Below the pieces are notes generated by a model that saw nothing but the letters and a program-made list of their open reading frames with translations, had not been told where the DNA came from and made no database searches. From Demequina oxidasica (GTDB lineage Bacteria > Actinomycetota > Actinomycetes > Actinomycetales > Demequinaceae): a DNA stretch of 64,000 bases. The DNA is taken from contig NZ_BBRE01000002.1 of assembly GCF_000975115.1 (NCBI RefSeq), positions 310,001 through 374,000 of the forward strand. The letters are read 5' to 3'. Numbering within the stretch: position 1 is the first letter of the stretch; every line of letters starts with the position of its first letter. The position numbers and the translations under genes were made by a program. This document shows positions 1 through 7,955 of the stretch, piece after piece.

Positions 1-3
1 CGC

Positions 4-9
4 TAGGTT
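4..9 (+). promoter_or_regulatory. -10 box for leaderless pyrD
   Basis: TAGGTT fits TANNNT and ends 6 nt before the GTG at 16, so the transcript would begin at or next to the start codon. The GGAGG in the gap (10-14) lies only 1 nt from the GTG, too close to act as a normal ribosome binding site, which favours leaderless expression. Confidence 0.5.
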
Positions 10-15
10 GGAGGC

Positions 16-1023
16 GTGTACTCGTCTCTATATCGCAACGTCGTTTCCAAGTTCGACGCCGAGAGCGCTCACCGCCTCGGGGTCAACGCGTTCCACTACG
101 GATACGTGGGGTTTCGCGCCGCACGTGCCATGGGGGTGCTAGACCAGCCGGACCCTAAGGGTGCCGTCACCGTGATGGGAATCACGTTCCCAGCGCCGCT
201 GGGTCTGGCCGCGGGAATGGATAAGAACGGCGAATCGGTCCGCGGTCTTGCGGCTGCCGGGTTCGGCTTTGTCGAGATAGGCACCGTGACCGCCCGTGCA
301 CAGCCGGGAAACCCCAAGCCGCGCTCGTGGCGTGAGCTTGACGTGCGGGGCCTGCGCAATCAGATGGGCTTCAACAACGATGGCGCCGATGCCGTGGCAG
401 AGCGGCTGTCCGTCATGCGGGCCTCGCCCGAGGGCGCCAAGGTCATCATGGGTGTCAACATTGGCAAGACCAAAGCCACTCCAGCGGCCGATGCCGCGGC
501 CGACTACGCGTACTCGGCTCGGGTTCTCTCGCCGTACGCCGACTACATGGTGGTGAACGTGAGTTCGCCGAACACCCCGGGCCTGCGCGATCTGCAGTCC
601 ACTGAGGCGTTGCACCCCATCCTGGTTGCAGTGCAGGCCGCGATGGACGATGGGGGAAAGCGAGTACCGCTGCTGGTGAAGATCGCTCCGGACCTGGCCG
701 ACGAGGACGTAGATGCAGTCGCGGACCTTGCTGGGGAATTGGGGTTAGACGGCATCGTCGCTACCAACACGACAATTGCGCATGATCGCGGCCCCGGCGG
801 GCTGTCGGGCCCCCCGGTACATGCGCGAGCGCTTGAAGTTGTGTCACGCCTTCGGGCTCGTGTAGGCGCACACATGACCATCATCGGAGTTGGCGGAATC
901 GATTCCATCGAGGACGCTCGCGCGCTGCGCGCGGCAGGTGCAAACCTGCTGCAGACTTACACGGGCTTTGTCTACAACGGTCCCGGGTGGGTTGCGCGGA
1001 TGAACGCCGAACTCACGCGCTAG
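16..1023 (+). CDS. pyrD: Dihydroorotate dehydrogenase (quinone), class 2
   Basis: Oxidises dihydroorotate to orotate in pyrimidine synthesis and passes electrons to quinone at the inner face of the membrane. The 335-residue protein has the full class 2 layout: a short amphipathic N-terminal membrane-binding extension (about residues 1-35), the FMN-binding [12 protein letters not shown] (63-74), [13 protein letters not shown], and N181[10 protein letters not shown], in which S184 is the expected catalytic base serine of class 2 enzymes. VKIAPDL, VATNTT and the C-terminal GVGGI plus TGFVYNGPG close the barrel. The GTG start agrees with the family N-terminus. Its 3' end overlaps the convergent transporter gene by 11 bp. 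Confidence 0.95.
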   Translation: MYSSLYRNVVSKFDAESAHRLGVNAFHYGYVGFRAARAMGVLDQPDPKGAVTVMGITFPAPLGLAAGMDKNGESVRGLAAAGFGFVEIGTVTARAQPGNPKPRSWRELDVRGLRNQMGFNNDGADAVAERLSVMRASPEGAKVIMGVNIGKTKATPAADAAADYAYSARVLSPYADYMVVNVSSPNTPGLRDLQSTEALHPILVAVQAAMDDGGKRVPLLVKIAPDLADEDVDAVADLAGELGLDGIVATNTTIAHDRGPGGLSGPPVHARALEVVSRLRARVGAHMTIIGVGGIDSIEDARALRAAGANLLQTYTGFVYNGPGWVARMNAELTR

Positions 1024-2149
1024 CCCACGCATTGGCGACGTGGCCCTTTGCCCTGGAGAAGGTGCGGCGAGCGGTCCCGGCCCAGCCGGTGACCAGCAGG
1101 GCAAACAGTGCGACGGCAAGCCCTGCCAGTGCAGTTGAGCCGGTGTGAGCGGCCAACCCTGAGGCGCCGGTGACGCAAGTGCCCACGGGGAAAGTGAAGG
1201 ACCACCACGACATGGTGAACGGCATCCCGCGGCGTAGTGCGTGGCGCGTGAGGAGGACCACGATGACCAACCACATCATCGCGAACCCCATGACGGGCAC
1301 GCCGTAGGCCACGGCGAGCTTGGGCGCGATCGCGGCCGCGGCCGGCCCCACCACCGTTCCCGTGTGGTCGGCCAGCAGGTTTGTCGCGGTCGTGGACTGG
1401 CCGAGGAAGCCCAGCACTATCCACGCGGTGGGAACGCTCGCCGCGGCCGGCACCGACCTGTGCATCATTCGACTCCACACTTGCGTCGTGAGGATGATCG
1501 AAGCGATCAGACTGGCCCCAAACATCGCGAAGAGCGCCAGGGTGAAGTTGAGTCTTGCTTGGCCCTCGCCGATGTGGTCGATGAGCAATGCCCCTGTGGA
1601 CGCCGACACCATGGGGGCAACTACAGGCATGAGCCAGCCGCCAAAGGCGCCATCGGATTCGAAGGTGTGACGGGTGAACATGACGTAGGGGATGACAGTG
1701 GCGGAAAGGAGGCCTATGACGGTACCCACCACCCATAGCGTGCCAAAGATGCCGAGCGCGACGTGCTCGGGAAGGAACTGCCCGCCCGCGAGATAGGCTC
1801 CGGCTCCCACCGACATGATTCCCATGGCGGGTGCACCGTACGAGTGCGCACGCACAGGGTCTAAGTGGTGGCTCGCCGCAATGTGCGGGTGGCGTACTGC
1901 CTGGAGGACCCAGGCCGTGGTCGCGGCAACCATGACGGCCGCTCCCAGCACCCACACAAGGGCCGCGATCGCCCGAGTCACCGTGTTGCCGAGCGGTAGT
2001 GTCATAAGCGCTACCGCGATGATCGACGTACCCATCACCGGGGTGAACCACGACGGGGAGAAGCGCGCGCTCACCAAATCCGCGGTGCCGCGCAAGCGCG
2101 AGACAGCGCCGGTGGCGATTTCTGTGGTGGTCAAGGTTGCTGTAGTCAC
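1013..2149 (-). CDS. TDT-family (TehA/SLAC1-like) transporter
   Basis: A 378-residue polytopic membrane protein with about ten hydrophobic segments. FSPSWFTPVMGTSIIAVAL near the N-terminus is typical of the tellurite-resistance/dicarboxylate transporter family, which includes sulfite exporters, C4-dicarboxylate carriers and anion channels; the substrate cannot be read from sequence. I chose the GTG at 2149 because the open frame upstream is hydrophilic and unlike the family, and because a CACAAT hexamer (2156-2161 on the minus strand) lies 6 nt before it, resembling a degenerate leaderless -10. The gene diverges from a LysR regulator across about 90 bp, so LysR control is likely. The last 11 bp overlap the end of pyrD. 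Confidence 0.8.
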   Translation of the reverse strand: MTTATLTTTEIATGAVSRLRGTADLVSARFSPSWFTPVMGTSIIAVALMTLPLGNTVTRAIAALVWVLGAAVMVAATTAWVLQAVRHPHIAASHHLDPVRAHSYGAPAMGIMSVGAGAYLAGGQFLPEHVALGIFGTLWVVGTVIGLLSATVIPYVMFTRHTFESDGAFGGWLMPVVAPMVSASTGALLIDHIGEGQARLNFTLALFAMFGASLIASIILTTQVWSRMMHRSVPAAASVPTAWIVLGFLGQSTTATNLLADHTGTVVGPAAAAIAPKLAVAYGVPVMGFAMMWLVIVVLLTRHALRRGMPFTMSWWSFTFPVGTCVTGASGLAAHTGSTALAGLAVALFALLVTGWAGTARRTFSRAKGHVANAWASA

Positions 2150-2211
2150 GATTCGATTGTGAGTCCCGTCGCAATTTCTCGGTAGGGGCTCCCATCTGTC
2201 GGGATACAAGT

Positions 2212-2217
2212 TAATGT
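2212..2217 (+). promoter_or_regulatory. -10 box upstream of the lysR uORF
   Basis: TAATGT fits TANNNT and ends 7 nt before an ATG at 2225. It would produce a leaderless transcript beginning with the six-codon ORF that overlaps the lysR start. Confidence 0.45.
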
Positions 2218-2224
2218 TGTGTCC

Positions 2225-2245
2225 ATGACCTGGTGCCACCCATGA
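2225..2245 (+). CDS. Leaderless six-codon upstream ORF (MTWCHP)
   Basis: ATG ACC TGG TGC CAC CCA TGA reads MTWCHP. The ATG sits 7 nt after a TANNNT box and the stop overlaps the lysR ATG (2242) as ATGA, the arrangement used for translational coupling. LysR has no Shine-Dalgarno of its own, which supports coupling. Whether the Trp, Cys or His codon gives regulatory read-out is inference. Confidence 0.4.
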   Translation: MTWCHP

Positions 2246-3159
2246 CCCGTCAGCCAACCGAGCTCGCGCCGCTGCGCATGCTGGTGGCCGTGCATGAACA
2301 TGGCTCCCTCAGTGCTGCGGCAGATGTGCTGGGGGTCTCCCAGCAGGGTGTGTCCGCGCGCATGCGGGCGCTGGAGGCTCAGTGGGGCCTGCACCTGTTC
2401 GAACGTTCGACGCGCGGCACGTCGCTGACCCCTGAGGGCGTGGTCATCGCGGAGTGGGCGCACGATCTGTTGACTAGGTCTGCCTCGTTCGAGTCCGCGG
2501 TGGATGCGCTCAAGAAGGATGCGCAATCCCACGTGCGCGTGGCCGCCAGCCTCACCGTCGCCGAACACCTCATGCCGCTGTGGCTGACCAAATTCGCGGC
2601 GACGGGAGACCAGGCCAGACTGGAACTGTCCGCCGCCAACAGCGCGGGAGTGATTGCCGGGGTCAGGGACGGGAGGTACTCGATCGGTTTTATCGAGACT
2701 CCAGACGTCCCGGAGGATCTTGACTCGATGATCGTGGCCAGCGATGAACTCGTCGTCGTCGTGGGCAACACTCACCCGTGGGCGTCGCGCGAGGCCGTGA
2801 CGGTGGAGGAACTCGCCGCCACTCCACTGATCAGCCGCGAACGCGGCTCCGGCACTCGGACCACGCTCGAGCGCCGAGTGCGCCTCGCCGTTGAGGGGCT
2901 GACCATCGTGGAGCCCGCGGCGGAACTTCCCACCGCGCTTGCGATCCGGTCGACTGTGATGGCTGGTGGGGGAGTAGCAGTGCTCAGCGGCCTCGCGGTG
3001 GCAGACGACCTGGCCGCCGGCCGCCTCACGCGCGTCGAGACCGAGAACCTCACCTTTCCCCGACCCATCGTGGCGGTGTGGGATCCGCGCGCACCGCGTC
3101 ACGACGCGGTCAAACGGCTGCTTGATATCGCCCGCGACGGCGCCGAACCGACGCCGTAA
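2242..3159 (+). CDS. LysR-family transcriptional regulator
   Basis: A 305-residue LTTR. The N-terminal winged helix-turn-helix (about residues 5-65) has LRMLVAVHEHGSLSAAADVL, GVSQQGVSARMRALE and the wing region LFERSTRGTSLTPEG. The rest is the periplasmic-binding-protein-like effector domain. A GTG at 2233 would add three residues; I prefer ATG 2242 because it overlaps the stop of a short upstream ORF and no ribosome binding site precedes either codon. It is divergent from the TDT transporter, its probable target. The effector is unknown. A strong terminator lies 135 bp downstream. Confidence 0.88.
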   Translation: MTRQPTELAPLRMLVAVHEHGSLSAAADVLGVSQQGVSARMRALEAQWGLHLFERSTRGTSLTPEGVVIAEWAHDLLTRSASFESAVDALKKDAQSHVRVAASLTVAEHLMPLWLTKFAATGDQARLELSAANSAGVIAGVRDGRYSIGFIETPDVPEDLDSMIVASDELVVVVGNTHPWASREAVTVEELAATPLISRERGSGTRTTLERRVRLAVEGLTIVEPAAELPTALAIRSTVMAGGGVAVLSGLAVADDLAAGRLTRVETENLTFPRPIVAVWDPRAPRHDAVKRLLDIARDGAEPTP

Positions 3160-3293
3160 AGCCAGCCGCGGCATCGGCGGAAAGGTCACGGAAAAATACT
3201 TTGAATATCGGGAACTAGTGCCGAATCCCGCCCGTTATCCAAGTGTGCGTACCTGCCAGGCGCACGATCATTGTTTTCTCCTTTGAAGCAATA

Positions 3294-3333
3294 AGAAGGG
3301 CCCCGCGATCCTGGACGGTCGCGGGGCCCTTCT
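3294..3333. terminator. Bidirectional intrinsic terminator (lysR / aldo-keto reductase)
   Basis: A perfect 15-bp inverted repeat (arms 3294-3308 and 3319-3333, 10-nt loop) followed by GTGTTTG on plus and TATTGC on minus. It lies between convergent genes and can serve both. Confidence 0.85.
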
Positions 3334-3356
3334 GTGTTTGCTGGTGCCGTGGGCGG

Positions 3357-4373
3357 CTACACCGGCCGGGTCTGCGGGCTGGTCTTGGCGGTCATGCCGG
3401 GGTCGCGCACCACGGCGTCGCCGAGGGCGTCGTCGATGCGGATCATGAGTTCCTCCGGAATGGTCACGCCTGAAGCCTTGGCATTCTCGTAGACCTGCTC
3501 CGGTCGCGATGCGCCAATGATGGCCGCGGCGACGTTCGAGTTTTGCAACACCCAGGCCACGGCAAGCTGAGCCATCGACAGGTTCAGTTCATCGGCGACG
3601 GGCTGCAGCCTCTGCACTCGCGTCAGCAGCTCGTCGTTTCCGAGGAAACGGCTGATCATGTCCTTGCCTCCCTTGTCGTCGGTACCGCGCGAGCCTTCGG
3701 GCGCGGGCTGGCCGGGCTTGTACTTGCCGGTGAGCACGCCCTGGGCTACGGGGGACCAGACAATCTGAGACAGGCCGGACTCCTCGGAGGCAGGCACGAC
3801 CTCGTCCTCGATCACTCGCCACAGCATCGAGTACTGGGGCTGGCTGGAGATCAACTGGATGTTGAGGTCCTTGGCCAACGCGGCGCCTGCACGGATCTGC
3901 TCGCCGGTCCACTCACTGACGCCGATGTACAGCGCCTTGCCCTGGCGGACCACATCCGCGAACGCGGTCATGGTCTCCTCAAGTGGGGTCTCGGTGTCGT
4001 AGCGGTGTGCTTGGTACAGGTCGACATAGTCGGTCTGCAGGCGCGTCAGCGAGCCGTTGATGGACTCCATGATGTGCTTACGAGACAGCCCGGTGTCATT
4101 GGGGCCCTTGGGTCCAGTGGGCCAATAGACCTTGGTGAAGATCTCGAGTCCCTCGCGGCGTTCGCCCTTGAGGATGTCGCCCAGCACCGTCTCGGCGCCG
4201 GTGTTGGCGTAGACATCGGCGGTGTCAAACGACGTGATGCCGACGTCTAGCGCGGCCTTCACGCAGGCCTCGGCCTGCTCGTTGGCGACCTGTGACGCGT
4301 GCGTCAGCCAGTTGCCGTAGGTGAGTTCCGTAATTTTGAGGCCGGAGTTGCCCAGGTAGCGATATTCAGTCAT
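3357..4373 (-). CDS. Aldo/keto reductase (AKR6-like, Kv-beta type)
   Basis: A cytoplasmic NADPH-dependent carbonyl reductase of 338 residues, most like the potassium-channel beta subunit/YghZ branch. The catalytic tetrad is complete: D50 and Y55 in FDTADVYANTGAE, K81 in FTKVYW and H123 in YQAHRYD. SQPQYSMLWR and SPVAQGVLTGKY follow, and the C-terminal AAIIGASRPEQVYEN is the cofactor-binding segment. The physiological substrate is unknown. The ATG at 4373 has a TANNNT box (TAGTGT) 6 nt before it; an AAGG only 1 nt away is too close to be a working ribosome binding site. Confidence 0.9.
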   Translation of the reverse strand: MTEYRYLGNSGLKITELTYGNWLTHASQVANEQAEACVKAALDVGITSFDTADVYANTGAETVLGDILKGERREGLEIFTKVYWPTGPKGPNDTGLSRKHIMESINGSLTRLQTDYVDLYQAHRYDTETPLEETMTAFADVVRQGKALYIGVSEWTGEQIRAGAALAKDLNIQLISSQPQYSMLWRVIEDEVVPASEESGLSQIVWSPVAQGVLTGKYKPGQPAPEGSRGTDDKGGKDMISRFLGNDELLTRVQRLQPVADELNLSMAQLAVAWVLQNSNVAAAIIGASRPEQVYENAKASGVTIPEELMIRIDDALGDAVVRDPGMTAKTSPQTRPV

Positions 4374-4379
4374 ACCTTC

Positions 4380-4385
4380 ACACTA
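4380..4385 (-). promoter_or_regulatory. -10 box for leaderless aldo/keto reductase gene
   Basis: On the minus strand TAGTGT ends 6 nt before the ATG at 4373, placing the transcription start at or next to the start codon. Confidence 0.45.
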
Positions 4386-4440
4386 ACCAGCACGGCGGCA
4401 CGGAGGGCCAAAAACTTCTACGCGCTGGGTGAAACCACTG

Positions 4441-4469
4441 TTCCGCGCGCCGGTATCTGGCGCGCGGAA
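4441..4469 (-). terminator. Terminator after DUF3043 gene
   Basis: A perfect 11-bp GC-rich inverted repeat (arms 4441-4451 and 4459-4469, 7-nt loop), 6 bp past the DUF3043 stop. There is no long T run. It separates that gene from the aldo/keto reductase gene downstream. Confidence 0.65.
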
Positions 4470-4475
4470 GAGGTG

Positions 4476-5090
4476 CTAAACGGGGAACTCGCCACGCTTG
4501 ACCTTGGGGCGCGGAACGCGGAAGCGGCGCAGGTTGAAGTGACGCGAGATTACGTAGAACACCCACCCGCGCGGCAACTTGCCTGCACCAAACTTGGTGA
4601 TGAAGTGCTTCTTGAGGCGGCGCGTCATCAGCCAGGTGTCGACGGCCGCGGCCAGCACGATGACGTAGAACACCAGAATCAGCGAGCCGCCCAGGGCAGC
4701 GTTGTTGAGGAACAAGGAGCCGATGACAAAGATGATCGACATCGGGAGCAGGAACTCACCAATCGAGGTGCGCGCGTCTACAAAGTCGCGCAGGAAGCGG
4801 CGCTCTGGACCACGGTGTTCAAGTGGCATGTTGCGCTCGTCGCCGCTGCGCATTGCCTGATACTGCGACTCTCGCTCGGCGCGAACCTTGGCCTTGCGCT
4901 CCTTGGCGCCAGCCTTGGGGTCGATGATGAGCCCGCGCTGGTTCTTGGCCTCTTGTTCCTTGCGCGTAGGCGTGGGGCGGCCTTTCTTGGCGGCTACTGT
5001 TGCCTCTGTCCCTGCCTCGACAGTGGATTCAGCCGGCGCGATGGTCGGCTCGGCGGGCGCGGGCACGGACTTGTCGTTGTTCTTGCTCAT
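4476..5090 (-). CDS. DUF3043 membrane protein
   Basis: A 204-residue protein of unknown function. Residues 1-75 are charged and low in complexity, with Ala/Glu/Pro then a Lys/Arg-rich stretch around [26 protein letters not shown]. Two close hydrophobic segments (about 118-160, with [16 protein letters not shown] and [19 protein letters not shown]) follow, then a basic C-terminal tail. This is the layout of the actinobacterial DUF3043 family. Two ATG codons are adjacent; the second (5090) is 4 nt from AAGGA and the first (5093) only 1 nt, so I use the second. The gene lies 48 bp after nadA on the same strand and may be cotranscribed. Confidence 0.8.
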   Translation of the reverse strand: MSKNNDKSVPAPAEPTIAPAESTVEAGTEATVAAKKGRPTPTRKEQEAKNQRGLIIDPKAGAKERKAKVRAERESQYQAMRSGDERNMPLEHRGPERRFLRDFVDARTSIGEFLLPMSIIFVIGSLFLNNAALGGSLILVFYVIVLAAAVDTWLMTRRLKKHFITKFGAGKLPRGWVFYVISRHFNLRRFRVPRPKVKRGEFPV

Positions 5091-5138
5091 CATTTCCTTA
5101 AATCACATCACGCGCCGCTGGGCGCTTGGGCTGAAGTA

Positions 5139-6344
5139 TTAGTCCTTGGCCGCGTCTTTGGCGGGCAGGGCGAGCATGCGGTCTAGCGCGACCTTAGCCT
5201 GCGCCTGGGTCTGAGCGTCCACCGTGACCTGGTTCGGCACGTCGCCGGCGACCAGAGATTCGAGCGCCCACACCAGGTGCGGAAGATCAATGCGGTTCAT
5301 GGTGGAGCAGAAGCACACGGTGTCCTCGAGGAACATGATCTGCTTGTCCGGGTGAGCATTCGCAAGGCGCCGCACCAGGTTCAACTCGGTGCCGATCACC
5401 CAGGCGGAGCCGGGCTCTGCCGCATCGAGCGTCTTGATAATGAACTCAGTGGAACCCACGTAGTCCGCGCTCGTCACGACCTCGTGGGTGCACTCGGGGT
5501 GGACCAGCACGTTGATGCCGGACACCTGCTCTCGGGCGGCGTCGACGTTGGTCTTGCGGAACCGGCCGTGCACTGAGCAGTGCCCCTTCCACAGAATGAC
5601 GCGAGCTGCAGCAAGTTCCTCGGCAGTGTTGCCACCGAGGGGCTTGCGAGGGTCATAGACCACGCAGTCGGCGAGGCTGAGGCCAAGCTGCAGTACTGCA
5701 GTGTTGCGGCCCAAGTGCTGGTCGGGCATGAACAGCACCTTGCCGGTGCCGTCGACCCCACCGACCTGTTCGTAGGCCCAGCGCATCGCGACCTCAGCAT
5801 TCGAGGACGTGCACACGACGCCGCCGTGACGACCACAGAAGGCCTTGATGGCCGCAGTGGAGTTCATATAGGTCACGGGGACGGTCTGTTCGGCGACACC
5901 GGCCTCAGCTAGCTGTTCCCACGCGTCCTCGACCTGGTTGATGTTCGCCATGTCCGCCATCGAGCAACCGGCAGCCATATCGGGCAGAATCACGGCCTGT
6001 GACGAGTCAGTGAGCACGTCCGCACTCTCGGCCATGAAGTGCACTCCACAGAACACAATGAACTCGGCGGCGGGGCGAGCCGCTGCGTCACGTGCGAGTT
6101 TGAAGGAGTCGCCGGTGACGTCGGCAAACTGGATAACCTCGTCACGCTGATAGTGGTGGCCTAGGACGAACACACGGTCACCGAGCGCCTCTTTAGCAGC
6201 GGTCGCACGCGCTACTAAGTTGGGGTCGGACGGCTCCGGCAAGTCGCCAGGGCAGTCCACGCCGCGCTCGGACATCGGATCGCGGCGTCCTCCAAGGAGC
6301 AGCAGAGCCGGCGAATCGGACGGTTCGGTGAACGTCGAAGTCAT
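5139..6344 (-). CDS. nadA: Quinolinate synthase
   Basis: Condenses iminoaspartate with dihydroxyacetone phosphate to quinolinate in de novo NAD synthesis, using a 4Fe-4S cluster. The 401-residue protein has GHHYQRDEVIQFADVTGDS (62-80), C127 in DMAAGCSMAD, C285 in HPECTHEV and C344/C346 in DTVCFCSTMNRI, which supply the three cluster ligands of the family. TELNLVRRL and PLGGNT are also characteristic. Neither nadB nor nadC is in the window. The start lies 6 nt after a CACAAT hexamer (6351-6356, minus strand) with no ribosome binding site, resembling a degenerate leaderless promoter. An Fe-S carrier gene lies about 1.2 kb away. Confidence 0.95.
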   Translation of the reverse strand: MTSTFTEPSDSPALLLLGGRRDPMSERGVDCPGDLPEPSDPNLVARATAAKEALGDRVFVLGHHYQRDEVIQFADVTGDSFKLARDAAARPAAEFIVFCGVHFMAESADVLTDSSQAVILPDMAAGCSMADMANINQVEDAWEQLAEAGVAEQTVPVTYMNSTAAIKAFCGRHGGVVCTSSNAEVAMRWAYEQVGGVDGTGKVLFMPDQHLGRNTAVLQLGLSLADCVVYDPRKPLGGNTAEELAAARVILWKGHCSVHGRFRKTNVDAAREQVSGINVLVHPECTHEVVTSADYVGSTEFIIKTLDAAEPGSAWVIGTELNLVRRLANAHPDKQIMFLEDTVCFCSTMNRIDLPHLVWALESLVAGDVPNQVTVDAQTQAQAKVALDRMLALPAKDAAKD

Positions 6345-6384
6345 TCGTCCATTGTGTCACGATCCGCAAGGCACACTAGTGACC

Positions 6385-7419
6385 ATGCGCGTAGTGATGG
6401 TGTGCCAGGAGTGGGACGCAAACGGACCCTTTTCGGTGTCCGCGGAATCGGCACAGGAGATTTCGATGCTGGCCTGGGGCACGGCCGCTCCACACGTCGA
6501 TGTCCAGTCCTTCGCCATCGGGGACGGTGGACCCCGTTCGGCCGATGCCGTGGCTGGGTCCCGTACCCGCGTGGGCGGAGTCGAATTGGTCGCCTTGGAC
6601 ACGTTCCTCACTGGTGGCGCCGCCATTGCAGCGCCCAAGGGCACGGCGACCCGTTGGAACCCGCTCGATCTCGCATCGGGACTATTAGGTCTAGCTGCGG
6701 CCGCCCGTAGCGGGGGACGGCGCCAGACGGTGGTGGTGCCCGTCGGCAATGGGAACTGTGCAGGTGACGCGACGGGGTTGTGGGGAGTTGGCGGGTCCTG
6801 GGTAAAGAACATGGCCGCGATGCGTGCGACCCTCGACGTGCTGGACATCGTGGTGCTGACCACCACTGATCGACCGCTGTTGGGTTTTCACGGCATGAGT
6901 TCGGCGCTGCGTGACGGACGCGAGGCCGATGCGGCCGTGTCTTTAGCGGCACAAACACAAGAGGACCGCTGGACGGCCATCGCGCGCGAAGTCGACGCGG
7001 AGGCTTCTAGGCCTATGTTGGTGGGAGCGAGCAGGATGTCCGACCAGCCGGGCACCGGCGCAGCGACGGGCCTTGCGTACTGTCTGGCGGCCGTCGGCGG
7101 GCGCTTGGTGACCGATGCCGCCGGCTACCTGATGGATACTGCAGGAGTGCGGGCCGCAATAGGCGACGACGCGACGGTGGCGGTGGCGTTGGCCCCCACC
7201 CTTACCCCGACCACACTCGATCATGGCGTGGCGAGCTCGCTGGCCCGGGCAGCATCGGCGGCAGCTGTTCCCGTGGTCGCCGTCGCCCCGGAGGTTCACG
7301 TCGGTAAGCGAGATCTGATGGCAGCAGGGGTAGCCGCCGCCTACGAGGCGGGGCACGGCGAGGACGCACTTGGCGATCAGATTCGCCGTGTCGCGCAGAC
7401 CTGGACGCGACTCAACTAG
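6385..7419 (+). CDS. Degenerate glycerate kinase-like protein
   Basis: A 344-residue protein whose C-terminal half follows the glycerate kinase (GlxK/GarK) fold pattern: PGTGAATGLAYCLAAVGGRL matches the family PGAGAAGG segment, and PVVAVAPEV matches its closing strand. Signature residues are missing. The ADGGEG segment reads GDGGPR, the GGSATNDGG loop reads VGNGNCAGDA, and the catalytic GEGRxD..xGK region reads APTLTP..DHG. I infer loss or change of kinase activity. The start may be this ATG (7 nt after CACACT) or the in-frame GTG at 6379 (7 nt after AAGG). It diverges from nadA over about 40 bp and lies 100 bp upstream of the Fe-S carrier gene. Confidence 0.6.
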   Translation: MRVVMVCQEWDANGPFSVSAESAQEISMLAWGTAAPHVDVQSFAIGDGGPRSADAVAGSRTRVGGVELVALDTFLTGGAAIAAPKGTATRWNPLDLASGLLGLAAAARSGGRRQTVVVPVGNGNCAGDATGLWGVGGSWVKNMAAMRATLDVLDIVVLTTTDRPLLGFHGMSSALRDGREADAAVSLAAQTQEDRWTAIAREVDAEASRPMLVGASRMSDQPGTGAATGLAYCLAAVGGRLVTDAAGYLMDTAGVRAAIGDDATVAVALAPTLTPTTLDHGVASSLARAASAAAVPVVAVAPEVHVGKRDLMAAGVAAAYEAGHGEDALGDQIRRVAQTWTRLN

Positions 7420-7519
7420 TGGCGGTTTCGCGAGTTGCGCTGACTTTCACTGGAATGCTTGGAATATCCGCAACACGGCGTACGCTATTACCTACAGACC
7501 TATGAGAGAGGAGCGGCAT

Positions 7520-7873
7520 ATGACTGATACCGCGACCGAGAACGCCACGCATGGAGTGGTCATTACCGACGGCGCCACCAGCAAGGTAAAGAGCCTGTTG
7601 GAGCAAGAAGGCCGCGACGACCTCAATCTGCGCCTTGCGGTGCAGCCTGGCGGTTGCTCTGGCCTCATCTATCAGCTCTACTTTGACGAGCGCACGCTCG
7701 ATGGCGACGTCCGCATGGACTTTGACGGCGTAGGAGTTGTTGTCGACAAGATGTCGGTCCCGTACCTCGACGGTGCGACTATCGACTTTGCCGACACGAT
7801 CGAGAAGCAGGGCTTCACGATTGACAACCCGAACGCGTCGAGTTCCTGCGCGTGCGGAGACTCCTTCAGCTAA
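7520..7873 (+). CDS. erpA: A-type iron-sulfur carrier (HesB/IscA/ErpA)
   Basis: A 117-residue A-type carrier that accepts assembled Fe-S clusters and hands them to apoproteins in the cytosol. The three cluster-binding cysteines are present: C46 in QPGGCSGLIY and C110/C112 in SSSCACGDSFS at the extreme C-terminus. The length is normal. The ATG at 7520 follows GGAG by 6 nt; a longer reading frame upstream overlaps the previous gene and is not needed. Neighbours are nadA, itself an Fe-S enzyme, and a cysteine-desulfurase-like gene on the opposite strand. The erpA name is by similarity; iscA-type is equally possible. Confidence 0.93.
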   Translation: MTDTATENATHGVVITDGATSKVKSLLEQEGRDDLNLRLAVQPGGCSGLIYQLYFDERTLDGDVRMDFDGVGVVVDKMSVPYLDGATIDFADTIEKQGFTIDNPNASSSCACGDSFS

Positions 7874-7896
7874 GCGCGACGCTTCTTACGCAGGAT

Positions 7897-7929
7897 GGGC
7901 GGTGCGGGCCAGAGATGGCCTCGCCGCCC
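7897..7929. terminator. Hairpin terminator between erpA and desulfurase-like gene
   Basis: An outer stem of 8 bp (7897-7904 with 7922-7929, one G-U) and an inner GGCC/GGCC stem separated by a small asymmetric bulge, loop AGAGAT, followed by GTTTGC. It sits between convergent genes. Confidence 0.6.
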
Positions 7930-7955
7930 GTTTGCATGTCTGGACCGCCAACCGG

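Noticed and set aside
10..14. GGAGG as the ribosome binding site of pyrD
   Set aside because: It is 1 nt from the GTG, too close to function; the TAGGTT box 6 nt upstream gives a better explanation.
1020..2195. 391-codon minus-strand frame overlapping the TDT transporter gene
   Set aside because: Arg/His/Gly-rich translation in another frame of a clear membrane protein; no homology pattern.
4299..5186. 295-codon plus-strand frame across the aldo/keto reductase, its terminator and DUF3043
   Set aside because: It crosses a strong hairpin and is antisense to a recognised family; the translation has no recognisable domains.
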